This document shows, one piece after another, positions 16,304-25,798 of a stretch of 64,000 nucleotides of DNA (within the stretch, counting starts at the first letter, position 1; each line of letters begins with the position of its first letter). The DNA is taken from NCBI GenBank assembly GCA_000525675.1, contig CP002190.1:2852001-2916000 (forward strand), given 5' to 3'. This DNA is from Bdellovibrio bacteriovorus W (lineage in GTDB: Bacteria; Bdellovibrionota; Bdellovibrionia; Bdellovibrionales; Bdellovibrionaceae). Made by a program: the position numbers and the translations under genes. The notes beneath the pieces are model-generated. The model saw only the letters and a program-made list of their open reading frames with translations. It made no database searches and was not told where the DNA came from.

Positions 16304-19245
16304 AAGAGATTCACCTTTGGGGGGTGAAGCAAAACAATCTAAAGAATATCGAAGTAAAGATCCCAGTGGGATCTTTAACGGTAATCTGTGGACCTAGCGG
16401 CTCTGGCAAATCCTCCCTTGCCTTTGAGACATTGTTTGCCGAGGGACAGCGGCGCTTTATTGAAAGCATGTCAAACTATGCGCGACAGTTTTTAAACAAG
16501 GCGCCGAAGCCCGATATTGAAGGCATCTCAAATATTCCTCCAGCAATCTCTATCGAACAAAAGAACTCTGTAAAGAGCTCCCGCTCAACCGTCGGCACAA
16601 CGACAGAGGTGATTGATTACCTTCGTCTTCTCTACGAAAAAATTGGCAAGTCCTATTGCCCCATTCATCAATGCCCTACAGAGAAAGAATCGGTTACCGA
16701 GGCCACTCAAAAGACCTTGAATAACTTTGCGGGAAAACGCGGATATATATTAGTTGAAATTACCTCTGAAGGAAGAGTTGCTGAAGGAAAAAAACTTCAC
16801 TCTCTGCTTCTGCAAGATGGTTATCTAAGAATTTATCGTCCAGCCATTGAACCTTCAAAAGGCTCTGAAAAAGTCACAAAATCTAAAGCGAAGACGAAAA
16901 AGAAAACTTCCAAGAAGACCTCCACACCCATAGTTCAGGAATACATTGCCCAGCCGACAAGTTCTCCTATCACAAAACAAACCATGGGAACGGTTGAAGA
17001 AATCAGTGATGCGGCTGCGATCAAAAAAGGACTGCCGAAAGACACCTTCTATTTAGTCATCGATCGCATGAGCTTTAACGCAGATGAAGAGGGGCGCATT
17101 GCTGACTCTTTAACTCAAGCTTATGAAGCTAGTATTAAATACAACGTTAATCTCACGACCCGAAAAGCAACTATTCTAACAACTGAGGGTGATCAACTCC
17201 AAGTTAGTGAAGAAAACTCTTGCCCGATCTGTGCCTACACTCCACCACCTACGACTTCGAGACTCTTTAGTTTCAATTCACCTATTGGGGCGTGCCCAAC
17301 CTGCAAAGGCTTTGGAAATATCCTCGATATATCAGAGGAAAAAGTAATTCCTAATCCAAACATGTCGATTGCTCAAGGTGCCTTAAGCCCTTTCTGGATG
17401 CCGAGCGCGGCTCAGGACAAAAAAGAGCTCTTGGCCTTCTGTAAAAAACAGAAGATCGATATTCACTCTCCTTGGGCAGACCTTCCTCAAGAACATCGAG
17501 AAGTTATTTGGAATGGAAATAAGGATTTTTTTGGTGTTGTCGGACTGTTTAACTACCTTGATCAGATCAAATACAAAATGCATGTGCGTGTCTTTATCGC
17601 ACGATTCCGCAGCGCCTTCACTTGCCCAACTTGCAAAGGGAGCCGCCTGCGCACAGAAGCCAATCATGTTTTAGTAGCGAATTCTAATATCAGTCAGCTC
17701 TCGGAGATGACGATTGAAGAACTTTTAGCATTCTTCACAAAGCTCTCTCTCCCTGAGCATCAAGTCGAAGTCGCCGGAGAAATTCTTAAACAGATTCATG
17801 CTCGCTTAGAGTTCTTAGTGCGCGTCGGTGTTCACTACTTGAATCTTGGGCGTGAAACAAAAACACTTTCTGGTGGAGAATTTCAACGTTTAATTCTCGC
17901 CAATCAACTGGGCATGGGGCTTTCTCAAGCTCTTTATGTATTAGATGAGCCCACTGTGGGTCTTCACCCCCGAGATAATGATCGACTTATTTCAATTCTC
18001 AAAGACCTTAAAGAGTTAGGTAACACCCTTGTCGTTGTTGAACACGATCACGATGTTATTAACTCCAGCGAGAATATTATCGAAATGGGCCCTGGATCTG
18101 GATACCTCGGCGGAGAAGTTGTTTACTCTGGACCAACTAAAGATTTCTACAACTATGAAAAGTCGAACACAGCTTCCTATCTCAAAGAGAATATGAAGAA
18201 ACCACTGCTTCGTGAAATTAAGCCGGTCGACATCACCAAGTATAAAGTAAAAATCGAACTCAAGGGCGCTAAAGGACATAATCTAAAAAATCTAGATGTC
18301 ATCTTCCCTTTAAATCGCCTCGTTTCTGTTACTGGCGTGAGTGGATCAGGAAAATCAACACTTGTTTCCAAAACCCTTTACCCAGCTGTCGCACGAGCTC
18401 TGGATATTGATTATATTCCCGCTCAGGAATATGCAGCCCTTGAGGGAATTGAAAATATTAAAAACGTTCTTCTCATTGATCAATCCCCTATTGGGAAGTC
18501 AGCAAGAAGTTCTCCAGTTACATATTTAAAAGCATTCGATGCGATTCGCACGGTGATGTCACAAACTCCTGAGGCTCAAGCCAGAGGATATACACCTGGA
18601 ACGTTCAGTTTAAACGTCGACGGCGGAAGATGCCCCGTTTGTAAAGGCGTTGGCCATGAAGAGATCGACATGATGTTTATGGATAACGTCATCATTCCTT
18701 GCGACGCCTGCGACGGGAAGAAATACCGCGAAGAAATTCTTGAAGTTCTTTATAAGAATAAGAATATTCACGATATCCTTGCCATGACGGTCTCTGAAGC
18801 TATGGACTTCTTTGTGGCTCACCCTAATATCCGCAAACCTCTAAGTCTTCTGAAAGAAGTAGGGTTGGATTACCTACAATTAGGACAACCCGCAAACTCA
18901 CTGAGCGGCGGAGAGTCTCAGCGCCTTAAAATCGCCAAAGAGCTCTCTCAAGTTACGCAAAAAGCAACGCTCTATATTCTCGATGAACCTACAACAGGAC
19001 TGCATTTCCGCGAAATCGAGCTTCTCATGCGCGTTTTGAGCAAACTGATTGATGCAGGTGGCAGCGTTATCGTGGTGGAGCATAATTTAGACGTCATCAG
19101 AGGATCTGATTATGTGATTGACCTCGGCCCTGAAGCAGGTAAAAAAGGCGGAAACCTTGTGGCATCAGGTTCGCCTGAAGAGATTATGAACAATAAAAAA
19201 AGCCTGACCGGAAAATACCTCAAAAGGTACCTCGGAAAAAGTTAG
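16300..19245 (+). CDS. uvrA: Excinuclease ABC subunit A
   Basis: 981 residues. UvrA dimers find bulky DNA lesions and load UvrB. Two ABC modules are seen: Walker A GPSGSGKSS (about 31-39) and GVSGSGKST (about 681-689), with signatures LSGGEFQR and LSGGESQR. Two zinc modules are present (CPIC...CPTC and CPVC...CDAC). An insertion at about 185-225 is lysine-rich (KAKTKKKTSKKTS). The protein is some 40 residues longer than E. coli UvrA. A UvrA2 paralogue is possible, since other copies outside the window are not visible. Confidence 0.9.
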   Translation: MKEIHLWGVKQNNLKNIEVKIPVGSLTVICGPSGSGKSSLAFETLFAEGQRRFIESMSNYARQFLNKAPKPDIEGISNIPPAISIEQKNSVKSSRSTVGTTTEVIDYLRLLYEKIGKSYCPIHQCPTEKESVTEATQKTLNNFAGKRGYILVEITSEGRVAEGKKLHSLLLQDGYLRIYRPAIEPSKGSEKVTKSKAKTKKKTSKKTSTPIVQEYIAQPTSSPITKQTMGTVEEISDAAAIKKGLPKDTFYLVIDRMSFNADEEGRIADSLTQAYEASIKYNVNLTTRKATILTTEGDQLQVSEENSCPICAYTPPPTTSRLFSFNSPIGACPTCKGFGNILDISEEKVIPNPNMSIAQGALSPFWMPSAAQDKKELLAFCKKQKIDIHSPWADLPQEHREVIWNGNKDFFGVVGLFNYLDQIKYKMHVRVFIARFRSAFTCPTCKGSRLRTEANHVLVANSNISQLSEMTIEELLAFFTKLSLPEHQVEVAGEILKQIHARLEFLVRVGVHYLNLGRETKTLSGGEFQRLILANQLGMGLSQALYVLDEPTVGLHPRDNDRLISILKDLKELGNTLVVVEHDHDVINSSENIIEMGPGSGYLGGEVVYSGPTKDFYNYEKSNTASYLKENMKKPLLREIKPVDITKYKVKIELKGAKGHNLKNLDVIFPLNRLVSVTGVSGSGKSTLVSKTLYPAVARALDIDYIPAQEYAALEGIENIKNVLLIDQSPIGKSARSSPVTYLKAFDAIRTVMSQTPEAQARGYTPGTFSLNVDGGRCPVCKGVGHEEIDMMFMDNVIIPCDACDGKKYREEILEVLYKNKNIHDILAMTVSEAMDFFVAHPNIRKPLSLLKEVGLDYLQLGQPANSLSGGESQRLKIAKELSQVTQKATLYILDEPTTGLHFREIELLMRVLSKLIDAGGSVIVVEHNLDVIRGSDYVIDLGPEAGKKGGNLVASGSPEEIMNNKKSLTGKYLKRYLGKS

Positions 19246-19263
19246 CGATTTGGAACGACAATA

Positions 19264-20982
19264 ATGTTAGTAAATATTAAAAAACTTGCAGCCGAACTAA
19301 AGCCTTTTAAGAAAACAATCATTATTGTCGCGATCACGGGAATAGCTTATGCCTTGGCCTCTGCGCGAATTGCTCTTTTAACCAAGACACTTTTTGATGC
19401 CCTATCTGCATCGGATCATGAAAAAATTCTTCGTTTAGTTCCAGTCGGGATTGGTTTGGCCTTAGTGACAGCCGTCGGCCGCTACTATCATATTTATCTA
19501 ATGAACTATGTCGCCGAATGCGTTGTGCAAAATATTCGCCAAAAACTGCAACAGAAATTCATGCGACTTAATTTGAATTTCCACAATAACTATCATGCAG
19601 GATCTGGCGGACTTATCAGCCGCATCTTGAATGATATCAAAACTATTCAAGATGGATTGCGCGTAGTTGCAGATATTTTCCTTCATCCCTTACTCTTTCT
19701 CTTTCTCTTAGGAAATCTTCTGTACATTGATTGGAAACTCACCCTAGCAACTCTTTTAATGGTTCCTATTGTTGGCAGCATTTTGAAATCCGTTGCTCGC
19801 TCTATGCGTAAGTATATTCCGCGTGAGCGCGATGCTATGGAGTATATGACTTCAACCATCAAAGAGAGCTTAGATGGTGTACGTATCATTCAGTCCTTCA
19901 ATCTTGAACAAGATATGGCAAAACGCCTAATAGATGATTCTGATAAATACTTGGAGATTCGGAAAACTGTGTATAAGCGCCAAGAAGCTGCAGGGCCAGC
20001 GACCGAGTTCATTGCAACTTGCATAGTTCTAGGAGTTCTTGTTTATACTTCTTATGAAGTAGCAGCTGGAAGGGCCACTCCAGGAACTTTTATTGGTTTC
20101 ATCACTTCTCTGTTGATGATCAACCAGCCCATTAAAAAGTTTCAAGAAGCCTATGTCAGGATTCAGGAAGTTTCTATTTCAGTTCAGCGCGTGTTTTCTA
20201 TTATCGAAGACCCCTCTGAAGTTCCAGAGAACCCAGCAAAACTTCCATTCCCACAAGATTGGAATAAAATAGTCTATAAAGACGTGAGTTTTTCCTATGG
20301 TGATACCCCAATTCTTAAAGGCATCAACCTCGAAATTAAACGCGGCGAAGTTGTTGCACTGGTCGGCGCAAGCGGTAGCGGAAAATCTACGATCGTGAAT
20401 CTTTTAGAGCGTTTCTACGACCCTACCCAGGGCGATATTCGCATTGATGATACGAGTATCCTAGATATGAGCCTTAAAGAACTACGCAAGAATGTGGCGT
20501 TAGTTACCCAAGACGTTTTCTTATTCAGTGATTCAATCAAAAAGAATATTTGGGCTGGCGACTATGACCGCGATCCAAAAGATGTGGAGTCTATGGCAAA
20601 GCTTGCAAATGCTCATGATTTTATCATGCGCACTCCAGAGGGTTATGACACAAGGGTTGGAGATCGTGGGAATCTTCTATCTGGCGGCGAAAAACAACGC
20701 ATCAGTATTGCGCGCGCCATGTTTAAGAACTCTCCTATTTTAATTCTGGATGAAGCTACTAGTGCCTTAGACACAGCCAGTGAAATTGAAGTGCAAAAAG
20801 GTATCGATCATCTCATGGAAGGACGCACGGCCATCATCATCGCTCACCGCCTAAGCACTATCCAAAAGGCTGATAAGATTGTGGTGTTAAGAAATGGACA
20901 GATTGTAGAAGTCGGCACTCACAGTGAGCTTCTAGCGCGTGGAGGTGATTATTTTAACTTTCACGCTCTTCAAGTGACTTAA
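19264..20982 (+). CDS. msbA: MsbA-like ABC exporter (TMD-NBD fusion)
   Basis: 572 residues. The N-terminal half has six predicted membrane segments (from about 17 to 300), and the C-terminal half is an ABC ATPase with Walker A GASGSGKST (about 370), signature LSGGEKQR, Walker B ILILDEATSALD and the H-loop in IIAHRLSTI. Such half-transporters dimerise and flip lipids such as lipid A core, or export drugs. It follows uvrA by 18 nt. The symbol is by similarity; lpx or kdt neighbours that would confirm MsbA are absent. Confidence 0.82.
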   Translation: MLVNIKKLAAELKPFKKTIIIVAITGIAYALASARIALLTKTLFDALSASDHEKILRLVPVGIGLALVTAVGRYYHIYLMNYVAECVVQNIRQKLQQKFMRLNLNFHNNYHAGSGGLISRILNDIKTIQDGLRVVADIFLHPLLFLFLLGNLLYIDWKLTLATLLMVPIVGSILKSVARSMRKYIPRERDAMEYMTSTIKESLDGVRIIQSFNLEQDMAKRLIDDSDKYLEIRKTVYKRQEAAGPATEFIATCIVLGVLVYTSYEVAAGRATPGTFIGFITSLLMINQPIKKFQEAYVRIQEVSISVQRVFSIIEDPSEVPENPAKLPFPQDWNKIVYKDVSFSYGDTPILKGINLEIKRGEVVALVGASGSGKSTIVNLLERFYDPTQGDIRIDDTSILDMSLKELRKNVALVTQDVFLFSDSIKKNIWAGDYDRDPKDVESMAKLANAHDFIMRTPEGYDTRVGDRGNLLSGGEKQRISIARAMFKNSPILILDEATSALDTASEIEVQKGIDHLMEGRTAIIIAHRLSTIQKADKIVVLRNGQIVEVGTHSELLARGGDYFNFHALQVT

Positions 20983-21107
20983 TTTGAGACCGCGTCCACG
21001 ACCTTAAGCCAGCTTTGCACTCTTTTTAGACAGATCACTAAAGCTTGACTACTTTCTTGACGATAAAAGATTTGACACTTTTTTACGTTCACTGAAAGGA
21101 ACTGGCT

Positions 21108-22664
21108 ATGATCAATTGGGATGAGTTTGAACATATTCATGTCATTAACAAGCTCAAACAAATTCTAAATACGTGGTGGAACATCGACCTTGTCTTTACA
21201 GACGAAAGAGGCACACTGCGTGGCTTTGATTCTGACAAGATGACTCTTCACAATCCTGCAATCAACGCCCTTATCAAAAAGGAAGCGGCACAAGCTAGCA
21301 TTGCAGAGCTTGTTTCTAAGTCTTTAGATGATTTACGCACTTCAGAAAATCGCTTCAGCATTCGCAAGTGGGACATGGTGGGTTTTGATGTAGGTGTCTT
21401 CCCTATCATGATCGATAATGACTGCGTAGGAACTGTTTTAGCTCTTGGATTTTTCCGCGAGGCTAACTTCACTGCCCGCATGAGCGAGATTCGCGAAAGA
21501 CTAGCCGCCTTTGGAATGTCTGGCGAGATTATTGAAAAATGCCTCAGCAAATTAAAGTTTCTTGATGATCACGAACGCAATCATTTTACAGAGCTTTGTG
21601 AACTTGTTGCACAAGAGGTTGTAACTCTTCATCTTGAAATTTCTTCTAGAGAAGATCGTATCAAAGAATTGAATAAGGAATTAGGCAATCGCTTTAAATA
21701 CGACAACATGATTGGTAAGTCTAAGCCAATGCAGTCTCTCTATGCGCTCCTAGACAAAATCAAAGGAGCTGATTCCACGGTGCTTGTACAGGGTGAGAAC
21801 GGAACTGGTAAAGAACTTATCGCCAAGTCGATTCACTACAATTCGCATCGCAAAGATAAACCATTCATTATCCAAAACTGTTCTGCATTTAATGACAACT
21901 TGCTTGAGTCGGAACTCTTTGGTCACGTTAAAGGTTCTTTCACTGGCGCTGTTAAAGACAAAAAAGGTCTTTTCGAAATGGCCGACAAAGGAACGTTCTT
22001 CCTGGATGAGATCGGTGATACTTCTCCACAGATGCAAGTAAAGCTTCTCCGCGTGCTGCAAGAAGGAACTTTCATGCCAGTGGGCGCGACAGAATCACGT
22101 AAAGTTGACGTGAGAATCGTAGCGGCAACAAATAAAAACCTAAAGGAAATGGTCGAACAAGGAACATTCCGTGAGGACTTGTACTACCGCCTTAACGTAA
22201 TCAACATCCGCGTTCCAGCTCTGCGCGAAAGAAAAGAAGATATTCCATTCTTAGTGGATTTCTTCCTTAACAAAATTCAAGATCAACAAGGTGGACCTAA
22301 GCGCCAGATCACAAAGCGCGCTTTAGAAAAGCTTTATGATTATGCATGGCCAGGTAACGTGCGCGAATTGCAAAATGAAATTGAAAGACTTTGTGTTCTT
22401 TCTGGTGACGAATCAAAACTGATGGCTGAGTTATTATCACCAAAGGTTTTAGAAGCCGGAGAAAAAAGCAAAGTGCAGGGCTCCCGTCTTCAAGGAAAAC
22501 TCAAGGATGCACTTGAGGACCTCGAAAGAGAGATGATCCGTGAAGGTTTACGCCGCACAGGATGGAATAAGTCAAAGCTTGCTAAAGAGCTCGGTATTAG
22601 CCGCGCAGGCTTGATTATGAAGGTAGAAAAATACGGCCTAGATAAGCGAAAGCTTGCTCGCTAA
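21108..22664 (+). CDS. Sigma-54-dependent transcriptional activator (NtrC family) with PocR/GAF-like sensor
   Basis: 518 residues, AAAGGAACT upstream. Residues 1-190 form a sensory domain resembling PocR or GAF folds (FPIMIDNDCVGTVLALG about 98-114) and end in a short coiled coil. The central AAA+ domain has Walker A GENGTGKE (229-236), the sigma-54 contact loop GSFTGA (276-281), Walker B TFFLDEIGD and the R-finger region. The C-terminus is a Fis-type helix-turn-helix (NKSKLAKELGISRAGLI). It remodels sigma-54 RNA polymerase. It lacks a receiver domain, so it senses a ligand or partner. A degenerate relative follows. Confidence 0.92.
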   Translation: MINWDEFEHIHVINKLKQILNTWWNIDLVFTDERGTLRGFDSDKMTLHNPAINALIKKEAAQASIAELVSKSLDDLRTSENRFSIRKWDMVGFDVGVFPIMIDNDCVGTVLALGFFREANFTARMSEIRERLAAFGMSGEIIEKCLSKLKFLDDHERNHFTELCELVAQEVVTLHLEISSREDRIKELNKELGNRFKYDNMIGKSKPMQSLYALLDKIKGADSTVLVQGENGTGKELIAKSIHYNSHRKDKPFIIQNCSAFNDNLLESELFGHVKGSFTGAVKDKKGLFEMADKGTFFLDEIGDTSPQMQVKLLRVLQEGTFMPVGATESRKVDVRIVAATNKNLKEMVEQGTFREDLYYRLNVINIRVPALRERKEDIPFLVDFFLNKIQDQQGGPKRQITKRALEKLYDYAWPGNVRELQNEIERLCVLSGDESKLMAELLSPKVLEAGEKSKVQGSRLQGKLKDALEDLEREMIREGLRRTGWNKSKLAKELGISRAGLIMKVEKYGLDKRKLAR

Positions 22665-22672
22665 CCCCCAGG

Positions 22673-22700
22673 AAGCCGACCTCTAGGTCGGCTTTTTTTT
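22673..22700 (+). terminator. Intrinsic terminator
   Basis: 9-bp stem AAGCCGACC/GGTCGGCTT with a TCTA loop and a T8 tail, just after the sigma-54 activator gene. Confidence 0.9.
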
Positions 22701-22847
22701 ATCGCCGCTCTTGGTCCCCCACCCTAAATTTTTTACCTGTTTGATCTTATTTTGGTAAGTTTGGCGCCCTATCTATCAGCCTCCAATTCTTACACACACA
22801 AAGACTAAGTATCTGATTTCTTGATGCTTTAAGAAACTGTCTCAAAT

Positions 22848-22863
22848 TGGCACTCTCCTTGTA
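22848..22863 (+). promoter_or_regulatory. Candidate sigma-54 promoter
   Basis: TGGCAC, 5 nt, TTGTA: it matches the -24/-12 consensus except that the -12 GC is GT. It lies 32 nt before the next gene and just downstream of a sigma-54 activator gene. Confidence 0.4.
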
Positions 22864-22894
22864 ATAGAAGTTCAGCATAAGGGGTGCGTGGTAT

Positions 22895-23749
22895 ATGCAG
22901 AACTCAACATTTGATAACTCATTTGTAAATCGTCTTAGAGATATGGTGGCCAATAGATACGGCAAGAGCCTGATCGTTCGTCGTTTGATGGACATGGGGG
23001 ATTGTCATCAAACTGATTGCTTCACTAAAGGTAACGACCTTCATATTCCTATTAATGTAAATGGCTCGCTACTTGGAACGGCAATTGTGTCCTCAGCTCG
23101 AGAACTTGATCTTGAAAGTCGCGACAATATGACTCAGTTGATCCGCATGGTTCTAGAGCCCGCCATGTACAATTGGTACCTTGAACAAAAAGAATCCAAT
23201 CTTGCCGAAATTACTCGTTCAAACTTTGCGCCAGAGAATGTGCGTATCTTTGGTGACTCAGCTCCTGACGACGAAGAAGACATCTACGATACTGAAATTG
23301 ACGAAGACAATATTCTGATTTCCCATTTGATTCACCTTCAGGGGCCATCGGAGAATAAGAATAAAAAGATTGCCCTGCTTTTGCATGAAATCACACGTCG
23401 CTGGGCATTTGTTCCGTTCAATGACATCAAAGGACAAATTCATTCTACACAAGACATTTCGAGAATGGGTTCTATGACCATCTTCATTGAAAATGTAGAG
23501 AAGCTAAACCCAGCTGAGCAAGAATTGATTGAAGAATATTTGTCCGAAGAACGCTTTCAAGATGAGCCTCTGCTCATTACAACTTCAATGCTCAACCTCG
23601 AAGGCTTGGGGCAAACGACCCTTCGCACAAATATCATCGACGAACTATCTATCAATCTATTTGAGGTTGAAAAGGCTCCCCTTGATCCGCAGAACCTTAA
23701 AGAAGTGCTAGAGCTTTTCTATCTGAAAGATTCCGCTCTAGACTCTTAG
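22895..23749 (+). CDS. Degenerate relative of sigma-54 activators (inactive AAA+-like)
   Basis: 284 residues. The N-terminal part has a GAF/PocR-like core (DLHIPINVNGSLLGTAIV about 48-65), like the preceding regulator. The C-terminal half aligns by eye with the sigma-54 AAA+ core: HLIHLQGPSENKNKKIALLLHE stands where Walker A is expected but without GxxGxGK, and MTIFIENVEKLNPAEQELIEEYL stands where TLFLDEIGEL...Q..LL is expected. No GAFTGA and no Fis helix are present. It therefore cannot be a standard activator; an anti-activator or allosteric partner is possible. AAGGGG lies about 11 nt upstream. The relationship is my inference from short similarities. Confidence 0.6.
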   Translation: MQNSTFDNSFVNRLRDMVANRYGKSLIVRRLMDMGDCHQTDCFTKGNDLHIPINVNGSLLGTAIVSSARELDLESRDNMTQLIRMVLEPAMYNWYLEQKESNLAEITRSNFAPENVRIFGDSAPDDEEDIYDTEIDEDNILISHLIHLQGPSENKNKKIALLLHEITRRWAFVPFNDIKGQIHSTQDISRMGSMTIFIENVEKLNPAEQELIEEYLSEERFQDEPLLITTSMLNLEGLGQTTLRTNIIDELSINLFEVEKAPLDPQNLKEVLELFYLKDSALDS

Positions 23750-23793
23750 CTAATATCTTGAATATTCCATTGGTGTCTGTGAGAATTTTCCTC

Positions 23794-24813
23794 ATGGTCA
23801 CCAATGATGAATTTCTAAATCCCTTTTTAAGTCGCTCTTTAAACTCTGACTTTTATAAAGTCTTTTCCCTTGCTGGAGACGCTTCCAATCGTCGCTATTA
23901 CCGAGTGGTCCTTGATCAAAATTCTTGGGTACTCATGCGCTGGGATGCATTTGATCCCAATAATTATCCTTTCCTAAGCGTTCTCAACCACTTTAAAAAA
24001 TCTGGGGTTCATGTACCTAAAGTTGTAGCAATGTCTCCAGAAGAAGGACTATTACTCCTTGAAGACCTCGGCGACCTGACCCTAGAAAGAAAATTCTGGG
24101 AGAATCAGAATCAAAATGCCGCTATAGACTTTTACTATATGGCTGTAGATGAGATCGTCAAAATTCATCACGTAGCCACTGCTAAAGAAGGCCCTTGCAC
24201 GGCTTTTGATATTAAATTTGATACCGAGAAGTTTCTATGGGAAATGAACTACGGAGCTGACAATCTTGTCAGTGGTATTTTAAATTTCAAAATGTCAGAT
24301 TCTCACAAAGCAGAACTGCAAAGAATTTTTATCGACATATCCTCTCGCCTTGATAAAGAGCCTAAGAAGATTGCTCATCGCGATTATCATTCTAGAAACT
24401 TAATGATCAAACTCGATCAAATGAATGTCATCGACTTTCAAGATGCTCGCCTAGGGCCGATCCAATACGATCTTGTCAGTTTGATGCGCGATTCCTATGT
24501 GGACATGACAGATGACATGGCAAACTCTCTTCTTGATTACTATCTTGTGCAATCGAAGGAATATTTGCCAAAAGACTTTTCCAAAGAAAACTTCATGCAT
24601 ATCTATGAACTTCAATCTATTCAAAGATGCTTTAAAGCTTGTGGCAGCTTTGCTAGCTTCTTTCATCAAAGGCAAGACCGTCGCTACCTGAAGTATCTTC
24701 CAGGAACTTTGCGCAGAGTGATGAAGGCTATCAATGAATTCCCAGAGTATAAAACTTTTGCGGATATCCTGATTGATTCAGGAGCCTTAGAGAGAAAGTA
24801 CGAATCACTATGA
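23794..24813 (+). CDS. amgK: AmgK-like N-acetylmuramate/GlcNAc anomeric kinase
   Basis: 339 residues from the ATG at 23794; a TTG at 23758 would add 12 residues and lacks a ribosome site. It is an aminoglycoside-phosphotransferase-fold kinase: AGDASNRRYYRV (about 26-37), VLMRWDAFDPNNYPF, the catalytic loop IAHRDYHSRNLM (about 205-216) and the metal-binding VIDFQDARLGP (about 222-232). AmgK phosphorylates MurNAc at C1 in cell-wall recycling. The partner murU follows with an ATGA overlap, which is the diagnostic arrangement. Confidence 0.85.
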   Translation: MVTNDEFLNPFLSRSLNSDFYKVFSLAGDASNRRYYRVVLDQNSWVLMRWDAFDPNNYPFLSVLNHFKKSGVHVPKVVAMSPEEGLLLLEDLGDLTLERKFWENQNQNAAIDFYYMAVDEIVKIHHVATAKEGPCTAFDIKFDTEKFLWEMNYGADNLVSGILNFKMSDSHKAELQRIFIDISSRLDKEPKKIAHRDYHSRNLMIKLDQMNVIDFQDARLGPIQYDLVSLMRDSYVDMTDDMANSLLDYYLVQSKEYLPKDFSKENFMHIYELQSIQRCFKACGSFASFFHQRQDRRYLKYLPGTLRRVMKAINEFPEYKTFADILIDSGALERKYESL

Positions 24814-25787
24814 ATCTGATGTTACTTGCAGCAGGAGAAGGCACAAGACTGCGCCCCTACACTCAAACATGCCCTAAGCCTGCGATGCCATTTTTGAACA
24901 TCCCTCTGGCAGCTCATGTTCTAGGGTTTGTATCTCCACTGCATGTAACAAGATTTGTTGTAAATACATTTTATCTTCCCCAAAAGATTCACAATCTCTT
25001 TGAATCACTTCCGACTCCAGTTCCTCCAAAGTTTAACGACGAATCTGTACTCTTGGGCAGTGGCGGCGGATTAAAGTCTGCACAAAAATATTTCGATCTT
25101 TCAGAACCGATCGTTTTAATGAATGCCGATGAAGTTATACTCCCCGCAGATTTAGAAATTATCTCCAAAGCCCTTGATCATCACCGAAAGACCAATGCCC
25201 TTTCGACTCTCATAGTGATGAAGCACCCCGAGGCTGGAAAAAAATTTGGTGGTGTTTGGACAAAAGGAAATCGCATTCTTGGTTTCGGTAAAGACAGTAT
25301 TGAAAATACAGATTCCGTTTGGCACTTTATTGGAGTGCAAATTCTTTCTCCAAGAATTTTCAATTATCTACCTGAAGGAGAATCAAACATTCTCTACGAT
25401 GCCGTTGTCGCTGGTATTAACAATAATGAGTTAGCAGAAGTATACCCTATTGACTGCGAATGGTTTGAAACTGGAAATCCTCAAGACTATATGGAAGCTC
25501 AAGAAACTTGTCTGCGCTTCTTAGCCAATGAAGAGATTAGTTACCAGAAAAAATCACTCCAAAGATCCCTTGATTTATTTGCAGCCGAGAAACAATTGAT
25601 CTCGACATCTTCAGATCTGGTTTTAATGAAATCAGCATCTGCCACTATTGAGGGGCACCTATCAGGGTTTGCCGTTATCGGCGCACAGAGTGTTGTGCCG
25701 AAAAACTTTTCTGGAAAAAATATCGTGGTCGCCGCTAAAACAAAAATCGCCGAGGAAGACTCGGCGACTGATAAAGTGTATTTATAA
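24810..25787 (+). CDS. murU: MurU-like MurNAc-1-phosphate uridylyltransferase
   Basis: 325 residues. A nucleotidyltransferase signature LLAAGEGTRLRPYT lies at 5-18, with CPKPAMPF after it and the metal-binding NADEV near 111. MurU makes UDP-MurNAc from MurNAc-1-phosphate, bypassing de novo synthesis. It is about 100 residues longer than the Pseudomonas enzyme; the extra C-terminus (SATIEGHLSGFAVIGAQSVVP) looks like a short hexapeptide-type beta helix. The gene end contains an 8-bp hairpin (25747-25767). It converges on the next gene with an 11-nt gap. Confidence 0.83.
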   Translation: MNLMLLAAGEGTRLRPYTQTCPKPAMPFLNIPLAAHVLGFVSPLHVTRFVVNTFYLPQKIHNLFESLPTPVPPKFNDESVLLGSGGGLKSAQKYFDLSEPIVLMNADEVILPADLEIISKALDHHRKTNALSTLIVMKHPEAGKKFGGVWTKGNRILGFGKDSIENTDSVWHFIGVQILSPRIFNYLPEGESNILYDAVVAGINNNELAEVYPIDCEWFETGNPQDYMEAQETCLRFLANEEISYQKKSLQRSLDLFAAEKQLISTSSDLVLMKSASATIEGHLSGFAVIGAQSVVPKNFSGKNIVVAAKTKIAEEDSATDKVYL

Positions 25788-25798
25788 ATAATTTAATT

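Noticed and set aside
25747-25767. 8-bp hairpin TCGCCGAG/CTCGGCGA at the end of murU, as a terminator
   Set aside because: It lies within the coding sequence and no T-tract follows, so it is not a standard intrinsic terminator.
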